DNA from: Hygrocybe punicea
Lineage: Eukaryota; Basidiomycota; Agaricomycetes; Agaricales; Hygrophoraceae
DNA length: 64,000 nucleotides
Reading direction: 5' to 3'
NCBI GenBank assembly: GCA_963556145.1
Contig: OY744462.1
Span: forward strand, 1,178,001 to 1,242,000
The translations under genes and the position numbers were made by a program. Every line of letters starts with the position of its first letter. Position 1 is the stretch's first letter. The notes below the pieces were generated by a model, which did not search any database, was not told where the DNA came from, and saw only the letters and a program-made list of their open reading frames with translations. Below are positions 22,266-33,262 of the stretch, piece after piece.

Positions 22266-23416
22266 ATGATGATATCTTTGGTCTCTTCCATTGGCCTGGC
22301 TACTTTTCCACCTTGCATTATTTTATGTTTTGCATGGTCTTCCTCTCTTCACTTCACAGTCAGCTAATTGCCTCTGCTTATGACTTGTAGCCCTTACCAA
22401 TTTTCATATTCAACCGATGCACACTGTCCCATCTACATTGACATTTCATCCACCCTGCTCATCTCAGTGCAACACAGTCTCTCATCGTTCATGTTGCACC
22501 ACCCCCTGCTGCTGTAGTCACCAATCATGAAACCCCAGCCCCTTGGTCCATTTCTATGTGTCCTTCATTCATATCCTATTTTAATCCTGCTCTTAACTAA
22601 AGGAATTGAGATGAGGTGCTAGGCACAAAAATGACAGAGGAACACCCAATCCTGCTGCTGACCTTGATCGAGATGGTGGTTCACCCCTCCAAACCTGTTT
22701 ACTTCCTGTATCACTCATTGCCAGGATGGCAAGATCTACACCACTAGCAATGCACCTGCAGTGGTGTGAATGTTCCTCAATTGGTTTTTGTTGTAATACC
22801 TGCTTTCCCTCTACTCAGTCAGCCAGACTTGACTAAGATCACCATTCAGTTACAGTGAGGTCGTGGGTGATCATGGCCCATCATCTCACACATGGACCCC
22901 TCATCACGTCACAAACACAAATGGCCAACAGCTAATAACTTGAGGTAGCTGTGGCTGGTAGCTGGTCATCAGCCTTAGCTTAGCCAGACCTGGGCTAAGC
23001 TAAAACAGGCTAGGCTACTGGCTACTTGCCTTAGCTGTGGTAATACTAGAGCTGGATGTATGATTCCAGGTACTTTGTAATTCAAGGGACCCATCATTGA
23101 TGCCAACTTGTAAGGCTCCAGGTAAGAATTCCCCACCCAGGTCAGTGACATCAACACGGTAGTTGTATTCAAATTGTTTGTCCAATAATCCATAGGTCTT
23201 AACATATTGATGCTCTATGAACACTCCATCTATTCCATCCTCACCATACATAAGGCAAGCTGCCCCATGATTAGATATATTTAATTTTCAATGATCCCAA
23301 CTTTCTGCATTCTGAGAAACCAAACAGCAACACTATATTGATAACTACAAGTCTGTTGAAGACATTGTAGGACTATCTACACACATACTAGAAAGAAAAT
23401 GTTTCACTACTGCCCA
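22266..23416. other. Intergenic, nothing recognised
   Basis: No coding signal. An imperfect GCTAGC/TTAGCTTAGCC-rich self-complementary patch lies at about 22940-23045. Confidence 0.4.
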
Positions 23417-25068
23417 TTATTTCCTGTTGGCCCTCTCAGCCATCTTGATATGATCCATGTCCTTCTGCGCAAACTTGAGAATTCCTTTTGCGATTCCAAT
23501 TGGGATATTGCAAACGGTCGAGAAATGGGTGATAGTCTCATTAGCAAGGCCTTCACTGGCAAGCTCATGGATGCGCCTGAACCCATTCACCCAGATGGCA
23601 TCAGTATACTGGGAAAAATTATCTCCATCGACACCCCGAGCACTGAAGTTGAGTGCAGCAAGCCAAGTGGGGATGGCTGGGAAGACATTGGGGATGTCAT
23701 CGAAATCTACACTGTCTGAGCTGGGGATGTGCAGCCCATCACATCGGACCGAGATGATTTTTTGGGTACAGCCGATGGCGGGGTGTATGGGGAATAGTGG
23801 TGCCTCGATCCACCATATGGAGGTGGCATCTGAATGATGATCGGTTGAGCCGCACCGCTTGTAGCAGCAACTTGAGCAGGTTTTGCATTTACGTGCTGGC
23901 GAGAGGAAGCATCGCCAAGCTTCAACTGGACAGGTGGTGAGATGGTCGAATCATATGAGCCGTTTTCCTGACGTGGACTACAATGAGTCTCGTTAAGCAA
24001 TAAATAAACGAGAGACTCACGAGAAGCATGCCCCAGAGATTTAGATCAGTTATTTGTAAGGTGTAGTGATGGCCCTCTGAATATTTGACACAGGGTTTGC
24101 CATTGTGAAGAGGACATTTGAGGTTCTCCGTAATCTCGGCAATGTAATCGGCAGATGTCTTCAACATTTTCTTCCCCGATTCGGTGTTGTTCCCACTCTC
24201 CTCATCTGTGTCCGCTCATTTCTTCCTCTTGGCCTTCACCTTGTCCAAGCATGTAGTCAGTCCAGTACATAGTATTATCAATTGAAAGATTACCTTGTCC
24301 TTCTTATCATCTGCCCATCTCTTTCCACCCTTGCAAGACGTTTCACGTTGATCAATGGGAATAATCTGAAATGCCTTCTTTTTACCTTTAGCCTTAGCCA
24401 TCTGATTCAACTCTGTCCGTGTGGCATCGAATAATGCAGCAAGGTGAGTTGCTTTGGTGAGTAGGAGAGGTCGTGCCTTGGCAGTCCATGTGCTGAACTT
24501 ATAGGCCACCTCGAGTTCAGAACACCGAATATCCATCACATCGGCAACCTCACTACAAAACATACTCAAGTGATGTCGGATGAAAATTTTTGTATGTCGG
24601 ATGCGGTCCCGATAGGGATATTGAATTCGAGGCAGAGAACTTTTGTAAATTAGCGTAAGCATAGGAAATATGTGAATAAAAAACCGGAAAACCTTCGGGT
24701 TCAGAATCAGCATCAGAATCCAAACTGAAGCCTTTGACGACATCAAATTCTTCATTGCATTTTGCGTCCGCTGCCCCAGCTGGCCCAAGAAGCTCCTTGA
24801 CAAGGATGTTGACATCATTGGCATCTCACTCATTGTTGGAGCCAGGAGGTGGATTGTATACCTCGTCGCGATCTAGCACTTCGACATCCGGCTCTGAGTC
24901 GTCTAGTCTGTTGTTGTCACGCACTTTGTAGGCTGGCGTTGATTTGGGACGTGTTCGAGGACGAGGGGGTGTAGGGCTTTTGCCAGCCTCAACCGGCAGG
25001 TCCTTAGGGACAGGAGCTACCCAGTGTGCTTTGGGACCTCGGCTTTGTTTTTGTCGAGCGTTCCCCAT
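23417..25068 (-). CDS. Agaricomycete hypothetical protein with SAM-like C-terminus
   Basis: ATG at 25068 starts MGNARQKQSRGPKAHWV, a basic/proline-rich N-terminus, then an acidic DDSEPDVEVLDRDEVY stretch. The next exons are not fully resolved: they give LVKELLGPAGAADAKCNEEF (about 24835-24760), KCPLHNGKPCVKYSEGHH and TDLNLWGMLL (24130-24030). A Gln/Pro-rich linker (23990-23730) follows, with a C-terminal part FPAIPTWLAALNFSARGVDG...FSQYTDAI...GFRRIHEL (23690-23560) ending at a stop at 23417-23419. The order resembles a lineage-expanded Agaricomycete family whose last domain looks like a sterile-alpha-type helical domain. The role is unknown. It lies tail-to-tail with nothing and downstream of the Plavaka transposase on the same strand, so it may be transposon cargo. 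Several exon joins remain uncertain. Confidence 0.5.
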
Positions 25069-26090
25069 GCAAGTCGCGATGAAGGATGATCAATGATCTT
25101 TGGCCGTTTCCATGGTAACACACAATTTAATTTGACTCTCAAGCAACAAATGGATTTATGTATGTACAGTACATGTCTCATATACAAAGGATAGACCAGC
25201 CGTGCACAAACAGAACAGATAGATGTCGAGAAAAATGGCTGGAGGTAGATAGTATAGTACAGAGGTTCCAAGCCACCTGTAAAGCCAAGTACTGAGTGTG
25301 GTCAGCTTATGGCGACGCATGCACCTGGGGTAGACATACCATGAAAGGTTCCATATAGTTCCTGGACAACATCTCTCCACTAGGTAATGCAGATACGCTC
25401 ACAGCGTCAGGGCGGCATTGGGTGACATCTGGGTTTTCCTAAGGTGAAAATTCAAGTGATTCAGCACAAAAACTACATGGGCATCTGGGGAGGACATACC
25501 TGGGTTATTTCAGCCCAATTCCAGCTTGGTATCTCCCCGCGATGCACCAGAAATGTTCTCCGAGAGGGTGACAAGGCCCAAATTTTGATCGTGCCCATAC
25601 TTGAGAAATGGGGCCTGAAAGTTGGTTGTGCACCTGGAGAGGGATGAGGGGATGACAGAACAGAAAGAATTAGATGGAAATGTTGAGAATTGGATGAGAA
25701 ATGGCTCACCGATGTTTCGTGTGCCAGAGTGACAAAAGTTGTGTGTTACGTGTGATGTGACAACCTTTCTGAAAATGGCAATAAAAAGGAGATTTGTAGA
25801 AACAACTTTTAAATGTATTTTCATTAAAACAATAGATACCACATAGATAAAAAATCTGGTGCATCTTTTAATTAAGACCAAATATAAAGTTAGAACCCTG
25901 GGGGAGGACTGCACAACACCACCCAGCAAATGAAGATGGCAATAAAAGGGGACTGGTGCTTGCATGGAATAATACTATTACACTCACTAAGCACACACAA
26001 GATGAGCCCCATCTAATCAATTGGCAGTGTATTTGAAGATATTATAGTTATAAATAAGGGAGATAATTACATAGAAAGAATCATTACAAA
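25069..26090. other. Intergenic between two minus-strand genes
   Basis: AT-rich, no recognisable protein segment. Short frames at 25444-25965 on both strands lack domains. Confidence 0.4.
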
Positions 26091-29000
26091 TTAAAAAGCA
26101 ATCTCATGAGATTGATGATCAGCATATTTATTTACATAAAAAGCTTCAAATGCATCAAGAGAATCATGATGTGAAAAATCCTGAGGGAGAAAGGTTTTAT
26201 CAGCCTTTCCAATAAGGTGAGCACGACGAAGAATACAGTCTAAATGAATGACTGCCTTCGAATATGACCCATCTGGAAGAAAATCAGGCTCAACAGTCCA
26301 CATACCAGTATCCTCACAAGGTTCATTCCCAATAGGTGAAAACCAATGAACCAAGGCACAAGGATAAGTAACATCATCATAAGTAAATGAAAATAAAAGG
26401 AAAACACGTGCAGCATGCAGTCCCTGAAAGCCTTCCAAGTTTGGGTCTTTTTCAACAAATATACAATCATAGTGGCTAGGACCTTGGCGCCATGATGAAG
26501 TTGCACGAATTCGTTCACGGTGCATGCCATGAATCCCAGATAAGTCACTTGGAGCGTAGAATATTGCAATAGCAGATGGGTAGACATAGACTCCATGGCC
26601 ATCAAATTGAGGACAGTCCTGCAGATTAACATCCTGTCCAGAAACCTCTGCATGTGGGTGTAGTTGATCAAAAAGGAAGCGCCGAATAAGCTCCTGAAGA
26701 TCCAATTGACCAATGTGATAGCCCAGTTCATGGACATCTCTAGGATACCCCCGTGCTGCAATATTTTTAAGACAGCTTCCAATTGGATGAAATTGCACTC
26801 ACCTCGAGTTTTTGCAAGTTTAACCTCTCCAAGATACTTAAGCCCTTCATCAGCATCAGCATCCCCATCCTCATCCTCATCTTCAGCTTCTTCATCATCC
26901 AACTCTAATCCAAGAGCCACTGGCAACTGGTATTGTGGCCCCACAAAGCCATGGCCCTCCATCATACCACGTGAAGTAAAGTCGACTTTAGCAGCAGCAA
27001 GCTTGTCAAGGCATTGATTGGTGATAAGCATCTGACCAAGAGCTTCATAATGGCTGGAGCGGCACCATGGTTTCTTGACAGCTTTGATATGTTTGGATTC
27101 TGTGATTGATGAGCAGAGACCATTAGGAGCACCATACATCTGGATAAGGTAGAGGTAGTGAAGAAGGGAGTGCTGGCGAGGCAATGAGAATCCAGTAGGT
27201 CGCACACCAACATCACGGAATATTTCTCGGTAATGGTGAAAAGAATTAAGGGCATTTTCCAACGAAACAAGGGAATCTTCAGTAATCACTGAACGGCGTA
27301 TAATGTAGCAAAGCTCAGTGAAGGCGCTAAGAGCTCGAACCATTTCCTTTGGAACATGGCCAGTAATAGCAGGGATGAAAACCTGTGATATTATTAAAAG
27401 TGCATCTTTTTATATACAAAGTTAAAAATTACCTTCATTAGAGCTTTGGAGTCATCACCTGTCCACTGTTTGAAATCTCTACCATCATAAAAGCGACGTA
27501 AACCAGGAAATGATGGTGCAGCTGCCACTCTAGAATTTTATCAGTATTATTTATATTTTATTACCAATTACTCACCTCCTGTCAATATCTGCAAGTATTC
27601 TTTTTGCTTCTTGTGGTGGATGAGCCAGCTGGATGTATTCTACAACCCAATCAACCAGGTGATCCTTGAAACACCCTTTGATGACTTGATGGAGGATATC
27701 TGGTGATAAAAGCTCATGTATATCTGCTCGAGGAAATCCAGTTGTAAATGGCTACAATTTTATATTTACCATGATGAATATCAGGTTAATGCATGATGCT
27801 TACAATGATATCTCCAACAATTCCATAGTTGTCCCACAGCTCATGCATACTCCCAGCTTGAAGTAAGAGGTCGGTGTGCTCGTGTGAGCAACGGCCTGCT
27901 GGTTCATCAAGATCTTCACGTAAAGATGTGCAGCTATAACACAATCAGTGAAGAGACCTCAAAATATTTGGCCCTTTACATACCGTGGACACCATCCTTG
28001 TACAATACCAGGAAGTATTACCTGTTCTTGGTAGTCTGCAATATACGGGCCTAATCCATAGATAGCACGACGGAAATGCCCATCAGCACACCGTGTAACT
28101 CGAGGAACTGTCATGTGGGGGCGCAAGGGTAAAAGGATTTGGTGAAGAGATGAATGATAAAGCTGGCGACGAAACCTCCGAAAGTCAGCATCCTCAGCAT
28201 ATTCCTTTGTAGCTAAATATTTTTTTAAAACAATTAAACACAAAGACAATAAAGGCAGCATACTTTTTGGAATAGCTAAAAAGCCAATAAGCGAAAGAGC
28301 ATTTCGATGAGCTCGTTGAACACCATTGTGAACATTTCCAACCGAGGCATATAGAGGATGATACTCAGTATGGCCAGTGGCAACTGAGACGGTGGTCTTG
28401 TCACTTCCTAGAACTACTGGCACAAACATCGCTCCATGGGTCTCTTCATCTTCAGCAATCCTGTCCTATATTTTATGTCAGTCAAGAAGCAACCATAAAA
28501 ATAAGTTCACTTACTGCTTGTGCCCATGCCCAATTACCTGACATAAGATCCGTATATTGGCGCATTTTATTCTTGTCAAAAACTTGCTTTGGGGAATAGT
28601 CAAACTCATTAGCAAAATCTGGATTTCCAATCTGCTGCTCCATTGTGAGAAGTGGATCCCGAAACCATACATCGTATTTTGCTGTCATTCAAGGTGGCGC
28701 TTCACCATCCTCCAGGAGAACTCCGTTATACTCCACTGAGAAAGTCTGCCAGGGAATATCACCGACAGCAGTTTAATTGATGACAGAATACATCTCTCGA
28801 TGATTTGCAAATGGAGGTGGCTGTTCGGGGTAAAGGGCAGCAAGGTTGTTGAGAAGTTTATCGATATTACCGCCAGACATTTGTTCTTCTGCAAAAATAA
28901 AGTTTGCAAACTCAAATTCTGCCCGGGAGTTGTATGGAGAATAATCATCGAAAGCTCGTTCCTCAGGAGGGGGAGGGGGAGCACCAGGTGGGCAATCAAA

Positions 29001-29393
29001 CCCATTCACATCACAAGGAGTACCATCGAGGATGGGATGCATATTCTCAGGCTCACTGGCAGCGTCCGGCAGTGCCTGTGATGATCTCGAAGCACTACCA
29101 GTAGATGTTGCAGAAGTTGGGCTGGGGGAATTACTAGATTCTGGATGGTCTGACATTTCGACGTCTTGCAACTGTGAAGGTCCAGGTGTCAGGGATTGGC
29201 TTGAACTTCTCAATGGTGATAGCCCACTGGCGGGTGGTATAGGCTTATTAAGATGTTGATGACGAGCATGGTATCTGGGGTGCACGGCGTCCATATGCTG
29301 TGTAAGTCCACCAGTCATCTTGCATGCCTTCCGACATGTCTCGATCGGGCACACAAAGATAGCCGGCTGGAAGGTTTTACGAGGCAACACCAT
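26091..29393 (-). pseudogene. Plavaka-type transposase, nearly complete, two in-frame stops
   Basis: Starts at 29393 with a C2H2 finger (CPIETCRKACKMTGGLTQHM, then DAVH) and a Ser/Pro-rich linker. The core follows: VPVVLGSDKTTVSVATGHTE, YPLYASVGNVHNG-type segment, AHRNALSLIGFLAIPK, a conserved HQVIKGCFKDHLVDWV block, GRDFKQWTGDDSKALMK, and LPRQHSLLHY with GAPNGLCSSITESKHIKA. The C-terminus ends FYVNKYADHQSHEIAF at 26091. This is the conserved order of fungal Plavaka (CACTA-related) transposases as I know them. Introns fit at 28466-28514, 28213-28263, 27934-27983, 27752-27803, 27530-27575, 27383-27432 and 26756-26802. Damage is limited to TAA at 28773-28775 and TGA at 28689-28691; a Trp is expected at the second from the context PP-stop-M. 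Terminal repeats of the element were not found by eye. Confidence 0.8.
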
Positions 29394-29896
29394 TGAAGTG
29401 GGAAATCAAAAAATTGCTTCGCGACGAGGATTATTCGATGAACGTAAATGAGTTGAAGTACAAATATGCACTACGTGAAAAGTGGGAGGAAGGGAAATTG
29501 TTGATTTCAGAAAAGGAACTTCGTGCACAAGGTATGTGATTTGTGGGCCACGCAGAGAGCAGCACACTCAAAGCCTGTGAGTAGCAGACAATGGTTAGCT
29601 GAGAGCAATAGGCACAGAAAAATGGCAAAGACGAACACTACACAATCCCAGGTGGCCAGCAGATAGGAGGAGTCCAGATCCAATGGGCATAGATAAGGCA
29701 CAGACAGCGAGCGCCGCAGGTAGCACCGATAGCGGGCAGCGATGAGGAAGTTGGAAATGAAGTCGGAAAGCGCTGTTAATGAGCAGTAGTGGCGGACTTG
29801 GAACAAATGAGAATTGGGAGTGCGATGAGGATTTAAAAAACATACGTTTTATTTGCGTCCCGTGTTCTTAAACCACGTCACCACCATTCCGCACCA
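29394..29896. other. Divergent intergenic region between transposase and accessory gene
   Basis: About 500 bp separate the two start codons, so the genes may share a bidirectional promoter. Minus-strand frames at 29431-29843 are hydrophobic or serine-rich and not convincing as genes. Confidence 0.4.
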
Positions 29897-32209
29897 ATGG
29901 CTAAACGCACAAAATTGGTTACAGTTCCAATGACACTTCGAAAGGATTGTGCTTCCAATCCTGGAATACCTGATCAGACGAAACCGAGGCGAACGTCAGC
30001 ACAGGTCCAAGAAGAAAAGGCAAAAAAGGCAGAAGAAAGTGCTCGAAAGGAAACAGCACGCACCTCTGCTATGTTGGCTGTAGCAAGCAAAGAAAACGAG
30101 ATGGCAGAGCAAGATGAGTTGGCCAGAAAGACGGCAGACCACCCCCCGATTGGAATGGCAAAGAAGGCCCCGCGATCCTACACAAAAGTCCAGGCCCAGA
30201 CCACGGAGTTTCCAGTCGACGCAAGAGTCCCTGTTCCCTTGAGCGTTGTCAAAAATCCCCCCAAGAAAGTCACTGCAAAAGAAGCCCGTGCAATCAAGAT
30301 GGCAGAGGAAAAGTTGGATGCCTACAGGATTGATGGTAAGTCTATTGCTAATGAATCTGCTCGAGTTCTTACCTATCACAGATGGTGACTGGCGTTGGTT
30401 AGTAATGGACAACGCCCCACTAGTAAGTGCTGTGTTGAAATGGAGCGCTGAAGAAACTGACTTACATGAAGCAGGACCTTGGCAACGATGCTACAAAGGC
30501 ACCCATTAACAATGTGGACATGGACATGGACGACGGTGAACTCACCAGTGCAGCAACAATGGAGAACAGTAAGAAGAAAAAGGACAAACACGCCCTCCGG
30601 AAGGCGATCAACCTTATTGATGAATCAGATAGCGCGGAACCGAAGTCCCTAAAGAGGAAACCAAATGAACCCGAGGACTTTGATGTGGAAAGGTATGTAC
30701 TTCGTCACCATGCCCCATTCCGACTATCGCTCACATAAATGTCTCTGTGTGCGCAGGCCGGCTCCTAAGAAAACTAATAAGACCAACACTGGTGGACTTG
30801 GCGTGGACTGGGTCCAGAACAAGAAAAAACTTACCTCAACACTAGCATCCGAGTCCAAGTCCAAGCAATCTGTTGAACTTGTTCAGATAGGTTTTACTGA
30901 TTCCGAGGATGACAACGACAACGTTGAGTGAGTCGCCATGTCCCAAGACGCCACTCCTGTCCACTATTATGGGGGAGGCACGGATGCCAAGGTGGAAGCA
31001 CCAGTACGTTATTTTTTTTCGAGTATTCATTCTACTGATACCCCTTGAAATAGGTACGCTCACTTGCCAAAATCAGCATAAAGGCCAAGCCTGATTCTGC
31101 AAAGACGAAGAGCCGCGTTGTGTCAGGCCAAGTCAAGAAGGAAAATATCACCATGAATGACTTACCTGCCGATGATTGCGAGGCTTTCCGTACTCATTTC
31201 ATTCCACTACTACGAGAATATACCGGGACTTTGGCATCGTGGGAGCAACCTGACGAGATGGACATCCGAAATCTGTGGTCCCTTGCCTTTTCATATCAGC
31301 TTGACGACGATTTTATTGGTGCCGTTTCCAAACTTGTAAGTTCTTGTAAATTTAATTTCATATTACTACTAACAATTCAGTCTGAGGATCGCCTATCCGA
31401 ATGGCGGAATAAATTCGCAACGGTGGCAATGATTTGCGTGGACAAGTATTTCACTGAGGCCGACTTTACTCCCAAGGAACGTGTATTACATGTTCAATGG
31501 CTGCTGGGTGAGAGTGATAAATCGTCCCCCTTTTATTATAAGCTTTGCGAGGAGGGGGGAAAACCCATGGTACGTCTCATATTTCAATATAAACAAATTG
31601 GTATTCATTGGTTTCTAGGGAATATTCCAATCCGAAATTGTATCAACTATCCTCGCAACTCATATCTCTTCCATTTCCGGCATTCCCCTTGGTTGTCGAT
31701 TGAAGATGAAACCTGTCGGCGCCCTCGTCTACTCTCTCCAAGCTGTGAGTCCCTCTGACACCTGAACTTCCTTGGCTGACTATACATATAGTATATGTAT
31801 AGTCAGCCAAGGAAGTTCAGGTGTCAGAGGGACTCACAGCTTGGAGAGCACGTTTAGCCTGTATAGTATACAGGCTAAACGTGCTCTTCTCTGCTGGGTG
31901 AGCGGCTCGAAGAAGGCAATCCATGGCCCACCCAGCTACTTCTCGAAGTCCAATTGGGGCGACCGAATTGAGAGGCGGGATGGGAAGGAAGTACTCGTTA
32001 AAAGGACCTCGTCTCTTATGAAGTTAGCAGGAAAGCTTACCGATGTACAATGGAAGAAGATCCTCGACAGCGCATCAGCGGAAGCTAAGTATAAGAAATT
32101 GGACAGCGGCAATTCTCTTTCTACCGTGGATGACTCCTCAGACTTTGAAATCAAGGATGGCGACGAGGACCTTATTCAGGTGGACGATGACGGCGCCGGG
32201 GCCAATTAA
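29897..32209 (+). CDS. Agaricomycete hypothetical protein, possible transposon accessory gene
   Basis: Starts MAKRTKLVTVPMTLRK, followed by a charged helical stretch rich in Lys/Ala/Glu (about residues 35-75), proline/lysine-rich linkers and an acidic stretch VDMDMDDGE. The C-terminal half begins near 31120 and gives the globular pattern FRTHFIPLLREYTGTL, IRNLWSLAF, LSEWRNKFATVA, FQSEIV, GALVYSLQA, KRALLCWVSG and SNWGDRIERRDGKEV, with an acidic tail to a stop at 32207-32209. I know this combination as a multi-copy mushroom family of unknown function. Probable introns: about 30335-30381, 30424-30475, 30694-30755, 31006-31053, 31336-31380, 31570-31619 and one containing the hairpins at 31745-31871. 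A TGA at 30929-30931 interrupts one exon unless it is spliced out. It is divergent from the transposase. Confidence 0.5.
31734..31886. repeat. Two adjacent perfect hairpins in an intron
   Basis: Arms 31734-31789 and 31793-31848 are exact reverse complements (56 bp, 3-nt spacer). Next to them GAGCACGTTTAGCCTGTATA (31846-31865) pairs exactly with 31867-31886. The arms include the donor GTGAGT, the intron body and short pieces of both flanking exons. Confidence 0.95.
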
Positions 32210-33262
32210 TAATTGGTAAGTAATTCCTGTTTCTCTAATACTTTTTTACCAATCCCCTCCCTTGCCAGGCAAACCACATCCCCCGAAACAACGCAAACCC
32301 AGTTGCCCCACCACTCCCCCGTTTCACCATTCTCGTTTGCTTCTCGCTGCTCGCTCCTTGTGTTTGGACTTACTATGCTGTTTCTCGTGTCGTCTTATTA
32401 CCTGTCCCCCTCCCCCGCATCCGTTTCTCCCATGCTCCTACTTCCCCTCCCGCCTCTTCTCTCCCTTTTCTTCTCACCTTCTGGCCACTCATTGCAGCCT
32501 TTCTTATTATACCATGGACTGTAGATAGTGAAATGAAAATCGTGGCAAAAGTGACGCTTTCAGCGTCACTTTTTATTTTAACTTTTCGTGCTACTTGCCA
32601 GCCTTCCAAAGTATCAACAAGCTGAACAACTAATAAAAAGCAACTGCTTTTTGAATGGCTTTGAATGCTTTTTGACCTTTTTGCTCTTTTTTCCGAAGTT
32701 CTAAACTGCTAAAAGGTAAACGACACTAATCTACTTGAAGCCCTTTTGTGCACTTTTTTGCAGCTTGTACAAGTGAAATCACCTTTTCCAAGTCCAGCCA
32801 CCTTTTCCAAGAAAACCCACCTGGCTTTTAAAAGGTGAATCTCTTGACCCCTTTTCGAACTTTATCCTCTTGACCAAGTGTTTAAAGGTGCGAAAAAAGG
32901 TCTTGTGTATTTACTGATGTTAAATGGTTGACGGTCCGCTATTCCCATCAGGTTTGCAGCTCAGCCGTTCGAAAAAGGATCATCTACGTCCAAACCGACA
33001 TGGCGCGCTCATATGATCTTTTTACCTCTCTGCAGACGATGATAAACGACCCTCTGTGCCTTACATGCTGAGGACGTCCAGAAAAGACTGACAGATATGC
33101 GATTGGTCCTTTTCAGTAAGCTTTCTACATATTTCCCCTGATCGAGTTTAGAGCTGTCGTTACTGTGCTGAGCATCAAACCTATTTCCTTTCAAAATAAA
33201 ACATATTATTTCTACATAACTACAAGACATCTAAGTCGTCGGCAAAATTTGATCGGAGGTGA
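32210..33262. other. Intergenic, AT-rich
   Basis: Pyrimidine-rich at 32260-32520, then a run of CTTTT-rich motifs such as ACCTTTTCCAAG repeated at 32780-32830. No gene seen. This separates the mobile cluster from the host-gene island. Confidence 0.45.
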
